Source: Clostridiales bacterium (GTDB lineage: Bacteria; Bacillota; Clostridia; Tissierellales; Sedimentibacteraceae). From it: a DNA stretch of 14,609 bases. Positions within the stretch are counted from its first letter, which is position 1, and every line of letters starts with the position of its first letter. Shown one piece after another: positions 1 to 6,780 of the stretch. Location: NCBI GenBank assembly GCA_003487955.1, contig DNNJ01000270.1, positions 1-14,609 on the forward strand, written 5' to 3'. A program made the position numbers and the translations under genes. A model generated the notes under the pieces. It saw only the letters and a list, made by a program, of their open reading frames with translations. It had not been told where the DNA came from and did no database searches.

Positions 1-45
1 AAATATAAAGAAGCACATGAGCAAGAAAAAGTTAGCAATATGTAA
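1..45 (+). CDS. 3' end of an unidentified gene (partial)
   Basis: Frame 1 is open from the first base and reads KYKEAHEQEKVSNM before a TAA stop at 43-45. A good intrinsic terminator follows 17 bases later, which supports this being a real gene end. Only 14 residues, mostly charged, are visible, so no family can be named. The rest of the gene lies outside the window. Confidence 0.5.
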   Translation, partial: KYKEAHEQEKVSNM

Positions 46-62
46 TTAACCACTTGACGAGA

Positions 63-100
63 GACACTAACCGCAATAGGTTGGTGTCTTTTTATTTTTT
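63..100 (+). terminator. Intrinsic terminator of the upstream gene
   Basis: A 10-bp stem pairs GACACTAACC (63-72) with GGTTGGTGTC (79-88), with one G-T wobble and a 6-base loop. A T-rich run extends to about 100. It lies 17 bases after the TAA of the partial gene and isolates that gene from the parA promoter further on. Confidence 0.85.
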
Positions 101-232
101 GAATTCCATGGATTGAATCTATAACGATTTACAAAAATCTCACATCTATATCATAATACTCTGATTAAAAATAAAACGCGTATACTGAACTCCGCTTACC
201 TTAGATCAACTCCTCTTATTATCCTTTTTGCA

Positions 233-261
233 TTGATATTTCTTAATTATTCTGCTACAAT
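233..261 (+). promoter_or_regulatory. Sigma-A-type promoter of parA-comFB
   Basis: TTGATA (233-238) and TACAAT (256-261) are separated by exactly 17 bases, close to the vegetative consensus. The predicted transcription start is near 268, leaving a leader of about 34 bases before the ATG at 302. This promoter is why the TTG at 272 is unlikely to be the translation start. Confidence 0.75.
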
Positions 262-301
262 TTAAGTAACATTGTCGAAATTTGTATTAAGGAGTATATA
301 T

Positions 302-1063
302 ATGGCAAAGGTGATTTCTATTTCTAATCAAAAAGGTGGGGTGGGTAAGACCACTACTACAGGAGCAATGGCAGCCGGTTTTAAAATAAAAGGTTATAAG
401 GTGTTATGTATTGACTTAGATCCTCAGGCGAATTTAAGTTTTAGTTCCGGAGCCGAAACTGAAGATTGTCCTACTATTTATGAGGTTTTAAAGGATGAAA
501 CCAAGGCTTCTTTTTCTATTCAAAAAATGCATTCCTTTGATATTATTTCATCTAGTATATTATTGAGCGGGTTAGATTTGGAATTTACGCATACAGGAAG
601 AGAATATTTGCTAAAGGAAGCATTAAGTACAATAAAAGACAAGTATGATTTCATTTTTATAGATACTCCCCCTGCATTGAGCATATTGACTGTTAATGCA
701 TTTACAGCATCCGATTATATAATTATTCCCATGAATGCTGATATTTTTAGTCTAAAAGGTATAGCACAATTATCCGAAACAATAAAAAGGGTTAAAAGGT
801 ATTGTAATCCTGATTTAAAAGTTGAAGGTATAGTTTTGACAAAGTTTAACAAGAGAACAATATTAAGCAGAGAAATAAAAGGCACTGCCGAGTTAATTGC
901 CGGACAACTTGGTACTAAGTTATTTAATACAACAATAAGAGCAAGTGTTGCAATTATGGAGGCGCAAACTACTCAGCAGGAAATATTCAGCTATGCACCA
1001 AACAATACGGCAGTACAGGATTATAAGGATTTTGTTGATGAACTTATTGAAAGAGGGTTGTAA
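302..1063 (+). CDS. ParA/MinD-family P-loop ATPase
   Basis: A 253-residue deviant-Walker ATPase of the ParA/Soj type. These proteins dimerise on ATP, often bind DNA non-specifically, and position cargo such as chromosomes, plasmids or protein complexes. Visible motifs are the deviant Walker A KGGVGKTT (residues 11-18, with the signature lysine K11), the Walker A' region IDLDPQAN (37-44), and a Walker B-like FIFIDTPPAL near 117-126. The length is normal for a short ParA without an N-terminal DNA-binding domain. The ATG at 302 has AAGGAG at 289-294 with 7-base spacing; an upstream TTG at 272 would add ten unconserved residues and lies at the probable transcription start. There is no parB or parS nearby. 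Instead the next gene, one base downstream, encodes a ComFB-family protein, so the cargo may not be DNA. The family call is firm; the cargo is unknown. Confidence 0.93.
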   Translation: MAKVISISNQKGGVGKTTTTGAMAAGFKIKGYKVLCIDLDPQANLSFSSGAETEDCPTIYEVLKDETKASFSIQKMHSFDIISSSILLSGLDLEFTHTGREYLLKEALSTIKDKYDFIFIDTPPALSILTVNAFTASDYIIIPMNADIFSLKGIAQLSETIKRVKRYCNPDLKVEGIVLTKFNKRTILSREIKGTAELIAGQLGTKLFNTTIRASVAIMEAQTTQQEIFSYAPNNTAVQDYKDFVDELIERGL

Positions 1064-1064
1064 T

Positions 1065-1520
1065 ATGTCAAAGAATAAGAAGTCATTTGACAAAGATTTA
1101 ATGTATAAAAAGATAATGCCTACAAATCCAAAAAAAGCATTAGAAATAGCACAAGAAAATAAGGAAGTTTTAAACACTTATACTGTTGAAGATGAAAATC
1201 TGAATGAAGGCCCTGTTTTTAAAAATAAAGAGCTTAATTTAATAAAAGAAGAAAAAAGTGAAGAAATTTTGTTTAACATTACAGAAAAAATAGTACTAAA
1301 GAAGCTTAATGCAATATTAAAAAGAATGAACTGTTGTAGATGTGATAGATGCAAACAAGATATAATTGCCATAGCTCTTAATAATCTTAAGCCAATGTAC
1401 ATAGTTGCTACCAAGGGTGAAATAGAACAAAAAATTGAAGCTCTGAAGGATACGGGAAGCAAAGTGATAACTGAAGTGATTAAGGCAATACTTATAGTTA
1501 GAAAAAGCCCGAGGCACTAA
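1065..1520 (+). CDS. ComFB-family protein
   Basis: A 151-residue protein whose C-terminal part (about 70-151) matches the late competence protein ComFB family. It has a leading helix (NITEKIVLKKLNAIL), a cysteine cluster CCRCDRC (C90, C91, C93, C96), the hallmark DIIAIALNNLKPMYIVATKGE (99-119, interrupted here only by normal variation), and a C-terminal helix with VITEVIKAIL. The first 65 residues are polar, lysine-rich and unrecognised, perhaps a tether. ComFB proteins of cyanobacteria have been described as cyclic-di-nucleotide receptors; the Bacillus protein is encoded in the comF operon. No comFA or comFC is present here. The ATG at 1065 follows the parA stop by one base and uses GAGGG inside the end of parA, so the two are probably translationally coupled. 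An upstream in-frame start at 945 would run through parA and is unlikely. Confidence 0.85.
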   Translation: MSKNKKSFDKDLMYKKIMPTNPKKALEIAQENKEVLNTYTVEDENLNEGPVFKNKELNLIKEEKSEEILFNITEKIVLKKLNAILKRMNCCRCDRCKQDIIAIALNNLKPMYIVATKGEIEQKIEALKDTGSKVITEVIKAILIVRKSPRH

Positions 1521-1540
1521 GATTAAACCAGAATATTACT

Positions 1541-1582
1541 AAGGGCCATATACATCAATGTATTGGTACTGCTCCCTTTTTT
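1541..1582 (+). terminator. Possible terminator of parA-comFB
   Basis: AAGGG (1541-1545) can pair with CCCTT (1574-1578). Inside it, CCA-T-ATACA can pair with TGTATTGG, and TTTTTT follows at 1577-1582. The hairpin is irregular, with an unpaired stretch on the 3' side, so confidence is modest. The position just after comFB fits. Confidence 0.4.
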
Positions 1583-1612
1583 GCTTTATAGAGACAGCGT
1601 AATCGTGCTAAA

Positions 1613-1692
1613 CAAATTTGCAATGATTGATTTCAGTAATAATCCAAGATATAATTAAAAGAAAACAAAAATGTTAAAGGTAAAAAATAATT
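1613..1692. repeat. 75-bp dispersed repeat, copy 1
   Basis: About 75 bases, from ATTTGCAATG to the A/T-rich run near 1690, are close to identical to 9483-9565 in the same orientation. The shared core includes TTGATTTCAGTAATAATC and AGATATAATTAAAAGAA. By eye roughly nine in ten bases agree. On the minus strand it overlaps the 3' end of an open frame described separately. Confidence 0.7.
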
Positions 1693-1776
1693 TTTTCTTC
1701 TGTTTTCAAATTCTTCATCAAGAATTGTGGAAATTTGTTCTTTTGTCTGAATACTTGGTGTAGCGGCAACAACAAG
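1633..1776 (-). pseudogene. Possible relic of the 3' end of a gene
   Basis: On the minus strand a frame just past the kinase-like stop is open for about 47 codons. It reads through VVAATPSIQTKEQIS, then STILDEEFENRRKNYF and LFSFNYILDYY, before a TGA at 1633-1635. It has no start of its own and is cut by the boundary of the 640-bp duplication at about 1773. It looks like the C-terminal remnant of a lost gene. The family is not recognised, and a chance open frame cannot be excluded. Confidence 0.3.
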
Positions 1777-2412
1777 GTTTATTTTCTTAATAATCTGAGT
1801 AATGGATGCATGTAATATCTTCTGCGCACTTCATTAGTATAGCCATAATCAATTATAACCGGTCTTTCATTGAGTAGTCCCCAATTTACCGGTCTTCCTA
1901 AATCAACTAATAATAAGCCATATTTAGAGGAAATATTCTGTAGATTTTTTACTTGATAAAGTTCTCTATTATTTTTTACATTAAAATATTTCCAAACATA
2001 AAATATATCTTTAATTTTAATCGCCTTTTCCATTACCAAATATTTAAAGTTTTCTGATACATCTAAAATCTTTGCAAACAAATTTGTATTATCTGATAAA
2101 GAGATTTCATATTCCGTTTTATTTTGCGCAATACCCCTATTATTTTTAGCTATCTTAACAACATATCCATTCTCTAAGTCATATACAATTCTTCCAGATC
2201 CTATTCCAATAAATTTATAATATCGTCTTTTTATATTTAACGAAATCTCATTAAAGTCTATTTTATTTTTATTAAATTCCATATTTAGTCCTCGTAATTT
2301 GATGATAAGTTGTTTTATAATGCATAATATTTTTCTATAGAATTTATGTATATACATTTATGATACAAATGAAACTATAAAGAAATATTTTTGTTAAAAC
2401 AAACATCAACAC
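1773..2412. repeat. 640-bp direct duplication, copy 1
   Basis: This segment matches 7133-7774 nearly base for base, in the same orientation. It covers a kinase-like gene plus about 130 bases upstream of its start. Similarity ends abruptly just past the stop codon (after CAAGGTTT at 1773-1780) and at CAAACATCAACAC near 2412. The two copies flank the sugar importer operon. Confidence 0.9.
1779..2282 (-). CDS. Small protein-kinase-like protein, copy 1
   Basis: A 167-residue protein with a compact kinase-like layout. It has a glycine-rich loop GIGSGRIVY (26-34), a candidate ATP-binding lysine K43 in VVKIAK, a candidate helix-C glutamate E57, a hinge-like YLVMEKA (81-87), a catalytic-loop-like DLGRPVNWG (D127 to N133), and IIDYG (143-147) at the place of the DFG magnesium motif. 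It lacks most of the C-lobe and has D-to-N spacing one residue longer than in Ser/Thr kinases. The substrate is unknown, and it could equally phosphorylate a small molecule. The start at 2282 is chosen because GAGGA precedes it and because the 5' extension up to 2357 is not in frame in the second copy. It is 93% identical (156/167) to the protein at 7139-7642. No clear terminator follows. Confidence 0.7.
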   Translation of the reverse strand: MEFNKNKIDFNEISLNIKRRYYKFIGIGSGRIVYDLENGYVVKIAKNNRGIAQNKTEYEISLSDNTNLFAKILDVSENFKYLVMEKAIKIKDIFYVWKYFNVKNNRELYQVKNLQNISSKYGLLLVDLGRPVNWGLLNERPVIIDYGYTNEVRRRYYMHPLLRLLRK

Positions 2413-2432
2413 AAGGAAGACTTAATTAGGAC

Positions 2433-2464
2433 CAAAAATAAAAAAAGCGAAGATTTCTCTTCGC
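2433..2464 (-). terminator. Terminator of the sugar importer operon
   Basis: On the minus strand GCGAAGA-GAAA-TCTTCGC (plus-strand 2447-2464) forms a perfect 7-bp stem with a 4-base loop. It is followed by seven T, an A and more T. The stem begins one base past the mmsB stop codon. Confidence 0.92.
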
Positions 2465-2465
2465 C

Positions 2466-3689
2466 TTAGCCTTTTTTTCTTCTCGTGATTATATCAAATA
2501 CTACCGCTACTACCAGTATAATCCCTCTTATAATATATTGGTACGATATATTTACCCCCATTAGGTTCATTCCACTTGTTAATGATGACATTACCAAGGC
2601 ACCTATTAGAGAGCCTGTTATTTTACCTACTCCTCCGGAGGTTGAGACTCCTCCTACATATGCTGCAGCAATTGCATCTAATTCAAATCCAAGCCCTGCA
2701 GTTGTGGTTGCTGATTGAAGTCTTGATGTATATAGTACTCCTGATAGTGCAGCTAACATACTCATGGATGCAAATACGAAATAAGTGACCTTTGTTACAT
2801 TTATACCGCTTAATTTGGCTGCCTCCGGGTTACCGCCTACGGCATATATTTGTCTTCCTAAAACTGTTTTGGTGGTTAAGAAGTGATATATTGCAGTTAC
2901 TATTAGAACAATTACTACTGTCCACGAAAAACCATTATATCTTGATAGCATCCATACTACATATCCTATGAGTAAAGAAACAAATATAAGCTTTGAAACA
3001 AACATTGATTTTGACAGCACTTCAAATTCATATTTCTGCATATTCTTTCTATTTCTTATTTCAGTTATTATATAAAGGACAATTCCTACTATTCCTAAGA
3101 GTAGAGTTAAGGAATGATAGCCATCAACTAATTTCAATGGGTCAGGTATAAATCCGTTACCTATATCATTGAAACTATCATTTGGTATTATAATGGTTCC
3201 GGTTTTTTGAGTAGCTAACATCAATAAACCTCTAAAAACCAGCATACCTGCTAATGAAACTACGAAGGCAGGAATGCCAACCTTACCTATCAAGAAGCCA
3301 TAGAACAATCCAATTACAATTCCCATGGCAAGTATTATCAATATACTAACACCGGTATTAAGTTTCATCGATGTCATTAATATTGCTACAATTGCACCTA
3401 AAAATCCTGCTACAAATCCTACAGATAAATCTATATGTCTAATAATTAAAATTAAAGTCATACCTATTGTAAGTACAGCAACATATCCAGTTGAGTTAAT
3501 GAGGTTGCTTAAATTTCTTGGAGACATAAATGTACCATTAGTCAATATAGAGAAAGTTATCATAATTATAAATAATGCTATAAACATGCCATATTCACGA
3601 ATGTTTTTTCTAAGTAATACTTTAAACTCTTTTAAATAATTAAGAAGATACGTTTTAAAATTCTTCTTTTCCTTGCTTAAAGAATCCAT
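2466..3689 (-). CDS. mmsB: Multiple-monosaccharide ABC transporter permease MmsB
   Basis: A 407-residue integral membrane permease of the CUT2 (XylH/RbsC) family. It forms the channel for sugar import together with MmsA and the ChvE-like binding protein. Features include a cytoplasmic basic N-terminus (1-32), about ten hydrophobic segments starting near 33, the conserved IDLSVGFVAGF (86-96), GIPAFVVSLAGM (138-149), the cytoplasmic coupling loop GGNPEAAKLSGINV (285-298) that contacts the ATPase, and AIAAAYVGGVSTSGGVG (339-355). The length fits MmsB/GguB-type permeases, which are longer than RbsC. The ATG is preceded by a strong AGGGGGGAT site. It is the last gene of the operon, 15 bases after mmsA. 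XylH is the main alternative name. Confidence 0.9.
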   Translation of the reverse strand: MDSLSKEKKNFKTYLLNYLKEFKVLLRKNIREYGMFIALFIIMITFSILTNGTFMSPRNLSNLINSTGYVAVLTIGMTLILIIRHIDLSVGFVAGFLGAIVAILMTSMKLNTGVSILIILAMGIVIGLFYGFLIGKVGIPAFVVSLAGMLVFRGLLMLATQKTGTIIIPNDSFNDIGNGFIPDPLKLVDGYHSLTLLLGIVGIVLYIITEIRNRKNMQKYEFEVLSKSMFVSKLIFVSLLIGYVVWMLSRYNGFSWTVVIVLIVTAIYHFLTTKTVLGRQIYAVGGNPEAAKLSGINVTKVTYFVFASMSMLAALSGVLYTSRLQSATTTAGLGFELDAIAAAYVGGVSTSGGVGKITGSLIGALVMSSLTSGMNLMGVNISYQYIIRGIILVVAVVFDIITRRKKG

Positions 3690-3704
3690 ATAAATCCCCC
3701 CTCA

Positions 3705-5237
3705 CTAAACTGTTGCCATTTCCATAATTTTGTCCTGCGTTGCATCTAATGTGTTTATTTCACCTGTGATTTCTCCATGAGCCATAACATATATGCGATC
3801 ACTCATACCCAAAACTTCAGGTAATTCGGAGGATATCATTATGATGCTAAGTCCTTCTTGAATTAATCGGTTCATTATGGTGTAGATTTCAAACTTTGCT
3901 CCTACATCAATACCACGAGTTGGTTCATCTAAAATTAATATTTTTGGCTCTGTGAATAACCATTTTCCTACGGATACCTTTTGTTGATTACCACCACTTA
4001 GATTACCTAATAACTGCTCTATGCTGGGAGTTTTTATGGTTAGGTCGTCTTTATATTTGTTAGCTACATTAATTTCTTCATTTTCATTAATAATTCCATT
4101 AGATGATAGAGACTTAAGATTCGCAATGGTTATATTATTTTTTATATCATGGATTAGAATAAGTCCTTCTTTTTTTCTATCTTCGGTAACATAGGCAATG
4201 CCTGATTTAATTGCATCTGAAGTATGTTTAAAATCTTTTGGTTCTCCATTTATTAACAGCTCTCCTGAGAGTTTGAATCCCCTTAGATTTCCAAATATAC
4301 TATTGGCAAATTCTGTCCTTCCTGCACCCATTAGTCCTGCTAATGCTACCACTTCACCTTTTCTAACATTAAAGTTAATGTTCTTTAAAACGCTTCTGCC
4401 AAGTTCATTTGAATAAGCAGACCAATTTTTAACTTCTAATATAATTTCACCGGATTCTTTTTTTGCTCGTTTCGGATAAATATTATTTATTTCTCTACCA
4501 ACCATGTTCCTTATTATTGTATGCTCGTTTACTTCAGATTTAGATGCATCTAAAGAGCAAATTGTTCTTCCATCTCTTAAAATCGTCACAGTATCAGCTA
4601 TTGATATTACTTCCTTTAATTTATGAGAAACCATAATTGAGGTTATTCCTTCTTCTTTAAGTTCCCTTAATAGATTCAATAGATTTTCGGAATCATCTTC
4701 ATTTAATGCTGCGGTTGGTTCATCTAATATTAATAGCTTAACGTTCTTGCTGAATGCCTTGGCAATTTCAACTAATTGTTGCCTACCGACTCCTAAATCC
4801 TTTATTTTTGTAGAAGGGTTAATATTTAAATTGACTCTTTTTAATAGTTCCTTTGATTTTGCTATTGTTTCATTCCAATTTATAGTACAGCGATTTTTTA
4901 TTTCATGACCTATAAAAATATTTTCATAAACGCTCATCTCTGGTATAAGAGCTAATTCTTGATATATTATTGCAATTCCAGCTTTCTCGCTATTCGATAT
5001 TCCACTATATTTTTGAACCTCATTGTTTAGTACAATGTCACCTTCATATTCACCATAAGGATATACACCGGACAAAACCTTCATAAGGGTAGATTTTCCA
5101 GCACCGTTTTCTCCTACTAAACAGTGTATTTCCCCTCTTTTAACTTTAAAATTAACGTTACTAAGTGCCTTAACCCCCGGAAACTCCTTAGTTATATTAT
5201 TCATTTCTAAAATATAGTCTGTATTATATGTAGTCAT
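3705..5237 (-). CDS. mmsA: Multiple-monosaccharide ABC transporter ATPase MmsA
   Basis: A 510-residue double nucleotide-binding protein that powers sugar import at the inner face of the membrane. The first half has Walker A GENGAGKST (42-50), Q-loop Q93, a degenerate signature LGVGRQ (148-153) and Walker B LLILDEPT (168-175). The second half has a degenerate Walker A region LAGLMGAGRTEF, a full signature LSGGNQQ (413-419) and Walker B LILDEPTRG (434-442). This asymmetry, with one standard and one altered site, is normal for CUT2 sugar ATPases (RbsA, XylG, GguA) and is not damage. It lies between the binding-protein gene and mmsB in the same operon. XylG is the alternative name; the sugar cannot be fixed from sequence. 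Confidence 0.92.
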   Translation of the reverse strand: MTTYNTDYILEMNNITKEFPGVKALSNVNFKVKRGEIHCLVGENGAGKSTLMKVLSGVYPYGEYEGDIVLNNEVQKYSGISNSEKAGIAIIYQELALIPEMSVYENIFIGHEIKNRCTINWNETIAKSKELLKRVNLNINPSTKIKDLGVGRQQLVEIAKAFSKNVKLLILDEPTAALNEDDSENLLNLLRELKEEGITSIMVSHKLKEVISIADTVTILRDGRTICSLDASKSEVNEHTIIRNMVGREINNIYPKRAKKESGEIILEVKNWSAYSNELGRSVLKNINFNVRKGEVVALAGLMGAGRTEFANSIFGNLRGFKLSGELLINGEPKDFKHTSDAIKSGIAYVTEDRKKEGLILIHDIKNNITIANLKSLSSNGIINENEEINVANKYKDDLTIKTPSIEQLLGNLSGGNQQKVSVGKWLFTEPKILILDEPTRGIDVGAKFEIYTIMNRLIQEGLSIIMISSELPEVLGMSDRIYVMAHGEITGEINTLDATQDKIMEMATV

Positions 5238-5262
5238 AACAATGCTCCTAATAAATATGATT

Positions 5263-5300
5263 AGAAAATAGTGAAAGCCAAAAAGGCTATCACTATTTTC
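5263..5300 (-). promoter_or_regulatory. Intercistronic stem-loop between chvE and mmsA
   Basis: GAAAATAGTGA (5263-5273) pairs perfectly with TCACTATTTTC (5290-5300). After an A-A mismatch, AGCC pairs with GGCT around an AAAAA loop. On the minus strand no T-run follows, so it is not a standard terminator. Its place after a binding-protein gene and before the ATPase gene fits a barrier to 3' decay or partial termination that keeps binding protein in excess, as seen in other binding-protein operons. Confidence 0.75.
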
Positions 5301-5314
5301 ATCTTCATAGTCAA

Positions 5315-6418
5315 TTATTTTAGATTAGTAAATTCAGATGCATTATAATAACCGGAATCAACCAATGCTGCTTTCACATTAGCTTGATCTACTACTACAA
5401 CCTCTGTTTGTTTAGCTGGTACATCTGTTGCATTGTTGTTGTATGAGCCGGTAGTTGCTGGAGCTTTTCCACCTAGTATAGATATAGCCATATCTATAGA
5501 ATCCTTAACTAAGCTACGAACGTCTTTAAATACTGTCATAGTTTGTTTTCCATCTATTATGTATTGTACTGATGCTATTTCTGCATCCTGACCGGTAACT
5601 ACATATGATGTTACATCTTTGTCTGCTGCAAAAGTATCTGCTATGGACCTGGCAGTTCCATCGTTTGGTGCCAATATAAATACATTTCCCTTATCAGCTG
5701 CTGAAGCGGCTGTTAAATGAGCTTCTGCTTTATTTTTAGCTTCATTGAAATCCCAGTTAGTAGTAACTTGGCCAATTATTTTTCCCATTTCATCTCTTGT
5801 AAGTGTAGCTTTAGCTTGCAATGCAACTGCTTCCGAAGAGTTCTTTATTACAAATGTTCCGTCAGCAATCTTAGGTTGCAACACATTCCAAGCACCTTCG
5901 AAGAATAAAAAAGCATTATTGTCAGATGCAGCCCCGGCATACAAATATAGTGGATTTCCACTTCCAGTGGCATTATCTACTAAATATTGTCCTTGTGCTT
6001 CTCCAACAGCAATGCTATCAAAGGTTACATAATAATCTACAGCATCTGTTCCAGTTATAAGTCTGTCATAGGATATAACTTTAATTCCTTCAGCTTTGGC
6101 AGCTTTAGCTGCTGCAGCAGCTCCATCACCATCATGTGGACATATTATAAGAACTTTTATGCCTTTAGTGATAAGTGACTCTACATTTTGTTTTTCATTA
6201 GCAGAGGAACCTTGACTAAAAAGTATTTCAACTGAATAGTCAGTATTCTTTAATGCTTCTGTAAATCTGGTCTCATCTTGAACCCATCTTGGTTCATCCT
6301 TTGTTGGCAGTACTATACCAACATCTACAGTTTTATTACTGGAAACCCCCGTTGAACAACCAGCTAATGTTCCCAAAATCATTGATAGAATGACTACAAA
6401 AACTATTGCCTTCTTCAT
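5315..6418 (-). CDS. chvE: Sugar-binding lipoprotein of the ChvE/XylF type
   Basis: A 367-residue extracytoplasmic solute-binding protein that captures monosaccharides and delivers them to MmsA-MmsB. The N-terminus is a lipoprotein signal peptide: KK, a hydrophobic stretch, then the lipobox LAGC with C21 as the lipidated cysteine. The mature part has the two-lobed periplasmic-binding-protein 4 pattern, with VDVGIVLPTKDEPRW near the start, GIKVLIICPHDGDGAAAA, GIKVISYDRLI and VVTGQDAEIASVQYII. The phrase KDEPRW plus the full operon order points to the ChvE multiple-monosaccharide class more than to RbsB. It is the first gene of the operon, with its own promoter and an AAAGGGGA ribosome site. 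The gene symbol reflects the family; the ligand is inferred. Confidence 0.9.
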   Translation of the reverse strand: MKKAIVFVVILSMILGTLAGCSTGVSSNKTVDVGIVLPTKDEPRWVQDETRFTEALKNTDYSVEILFSQGSSANEKQNVESLITKGIKVLIICPHDGDGAAAAAKAAKAEGIKVISYDRLITGTDAVDYYVTFDSIAVGEAQGQYLVDNATGSGNPLYLYAGAASDNNAFLFFEGAWNVLQPKIADGTFVIKNSSEAVALQAKATLTRDEMGKIIGQVTTNWDFNEAKNKAEAHLTAASAADKGNVFILAPNDGTARSIADTFAADKDVTSYVVTGQDAEIASVQYIIDGKQTMTVFKDVRSLVKDSIDMAISILGGKAPATTGSYNNNATDVPAKQTEVVVVDQANVKAALVDSGYYNASEFTNLK

Positions 6419-6457
6419 TTTTATTAATCCCCTTTCTAAAACTTATTAGTAGATTAC

Positions 6458-6522
6458 ATTGCCTAATGAAATCGTATGCAATCGTTAATTTTATTATAGG
6501 GTTATTTACCAATTTAGGCAAT
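6458..6522. promoter_or_regulatory. Candidate split operator around the chvE promoter
   Basis: ATTGCCTAA at 6458-6466 and its exact reverse complement TTAGGCAAT at 6514-6522 lie 56 bases apart, start to start. One arm overlaps the -35 box and the other lies in the transcribed leader. The spacing is compatible with a repressor that bridges or loops the promoter. No regulator gene lies in the window, and the match could be chance in AT-rich DNA. Confidence 0.35.
6493..6521 (-). promoter_or_regulatory. Sigma-A-type promoter of the sugar importer operon
   Basis: Read on the minus strand, TTGCCT (plus-strand 6516-6521) and a perfect TATAAT (6493-6498) are separated by 17 bases. The leader to the chvE ATG is about 65 bases. 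A 9-bp inverted repeat has one arm over the -35 box (6514-6522) and the other in the leader (6458-6466), and may bind a regulator. Confidence 0.75.
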
Positions 6523-6586
6523 ATTAAACAATATTCCATTTAACTACAAGAAAATATAAGATTGGTGTTTTGTTGACTTTATATAA

Positions 6587-6611
6587 TAAAAAGAGCTAAA
6601 ATTTTAGCTCT
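6587..6611 (-). terminator. Second minus-strand terminator before the importer operon
   Basis: AGAGCTAAAA/TTTTAGCTCT (6592-6611) is a perfect palindrome. On the minus strand it is followed by a T-run (complement of 6587-6592) and more T/A. The minus-strand frame entering it ends in a TAA inside the stem, preceded by about 27 open codons (NASLKPCFCQRSADKW in part). This resembles the end of a lost gene that still has its terminator. Confidence 0.65.
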
Positions 6612-6687
6612 CAGATATGATTCTACAATCCCATTTATCAGCGCTACGCTGACAGAAACACGGCTTTAACGATGCATTAAAAATCTT

Positions 6688-6730
6688 GAAAAAATAGCAA
6701 GTATGCTTCTTATTCAAGCATACTTGCTAT
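6688..6730 (-). terminator. Terminator of the hexad-repeat gene
   Basis: ATAGCAAGTATGCTT (6694-6708) pairs perfectly over 15 bases with AAGCATACTTGCTAT (6716-6730), with a 7-base loop. On the minus strand six T follow (complement of 6689-6694). It lies 50 bases past the stop of the 69-residue gene and is the strongest terminator of the window. Confidence 0.93.
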
Positions 6731-6780
6731 AAAGGTTTATCATAGAATGCTATTTTACAGAGAATATCACGTATCTTGTA

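Noticed and set aside
101..232. The leader region before parA as a riboswitch or T-box
   Set aside because: The promoter at 233-261 lies downstream of it, so the region is not transcribed into the parA leader, and no conserved aptamer motif was seen.
302..1520. The parA gene as evidence for an integrated plasmid partition locus
   Set aside because: No parB, parS-like repeats, replication gene or integrase is present, and the partner is a ComFB protein.
2283..2357. A longer start for the first kinase-like gene
   Set aside because: The extension is out of frame in the second copy because of a one-base indel, and the ATG at 2282 has its own ribosome site in both.
3705..5237. Loss of the consensus signature and Walker A in parts of MmsA as damage
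   Set aside because: One degenerate site per protein is normal in the fused ATPases of the CUT2 sugar importers.
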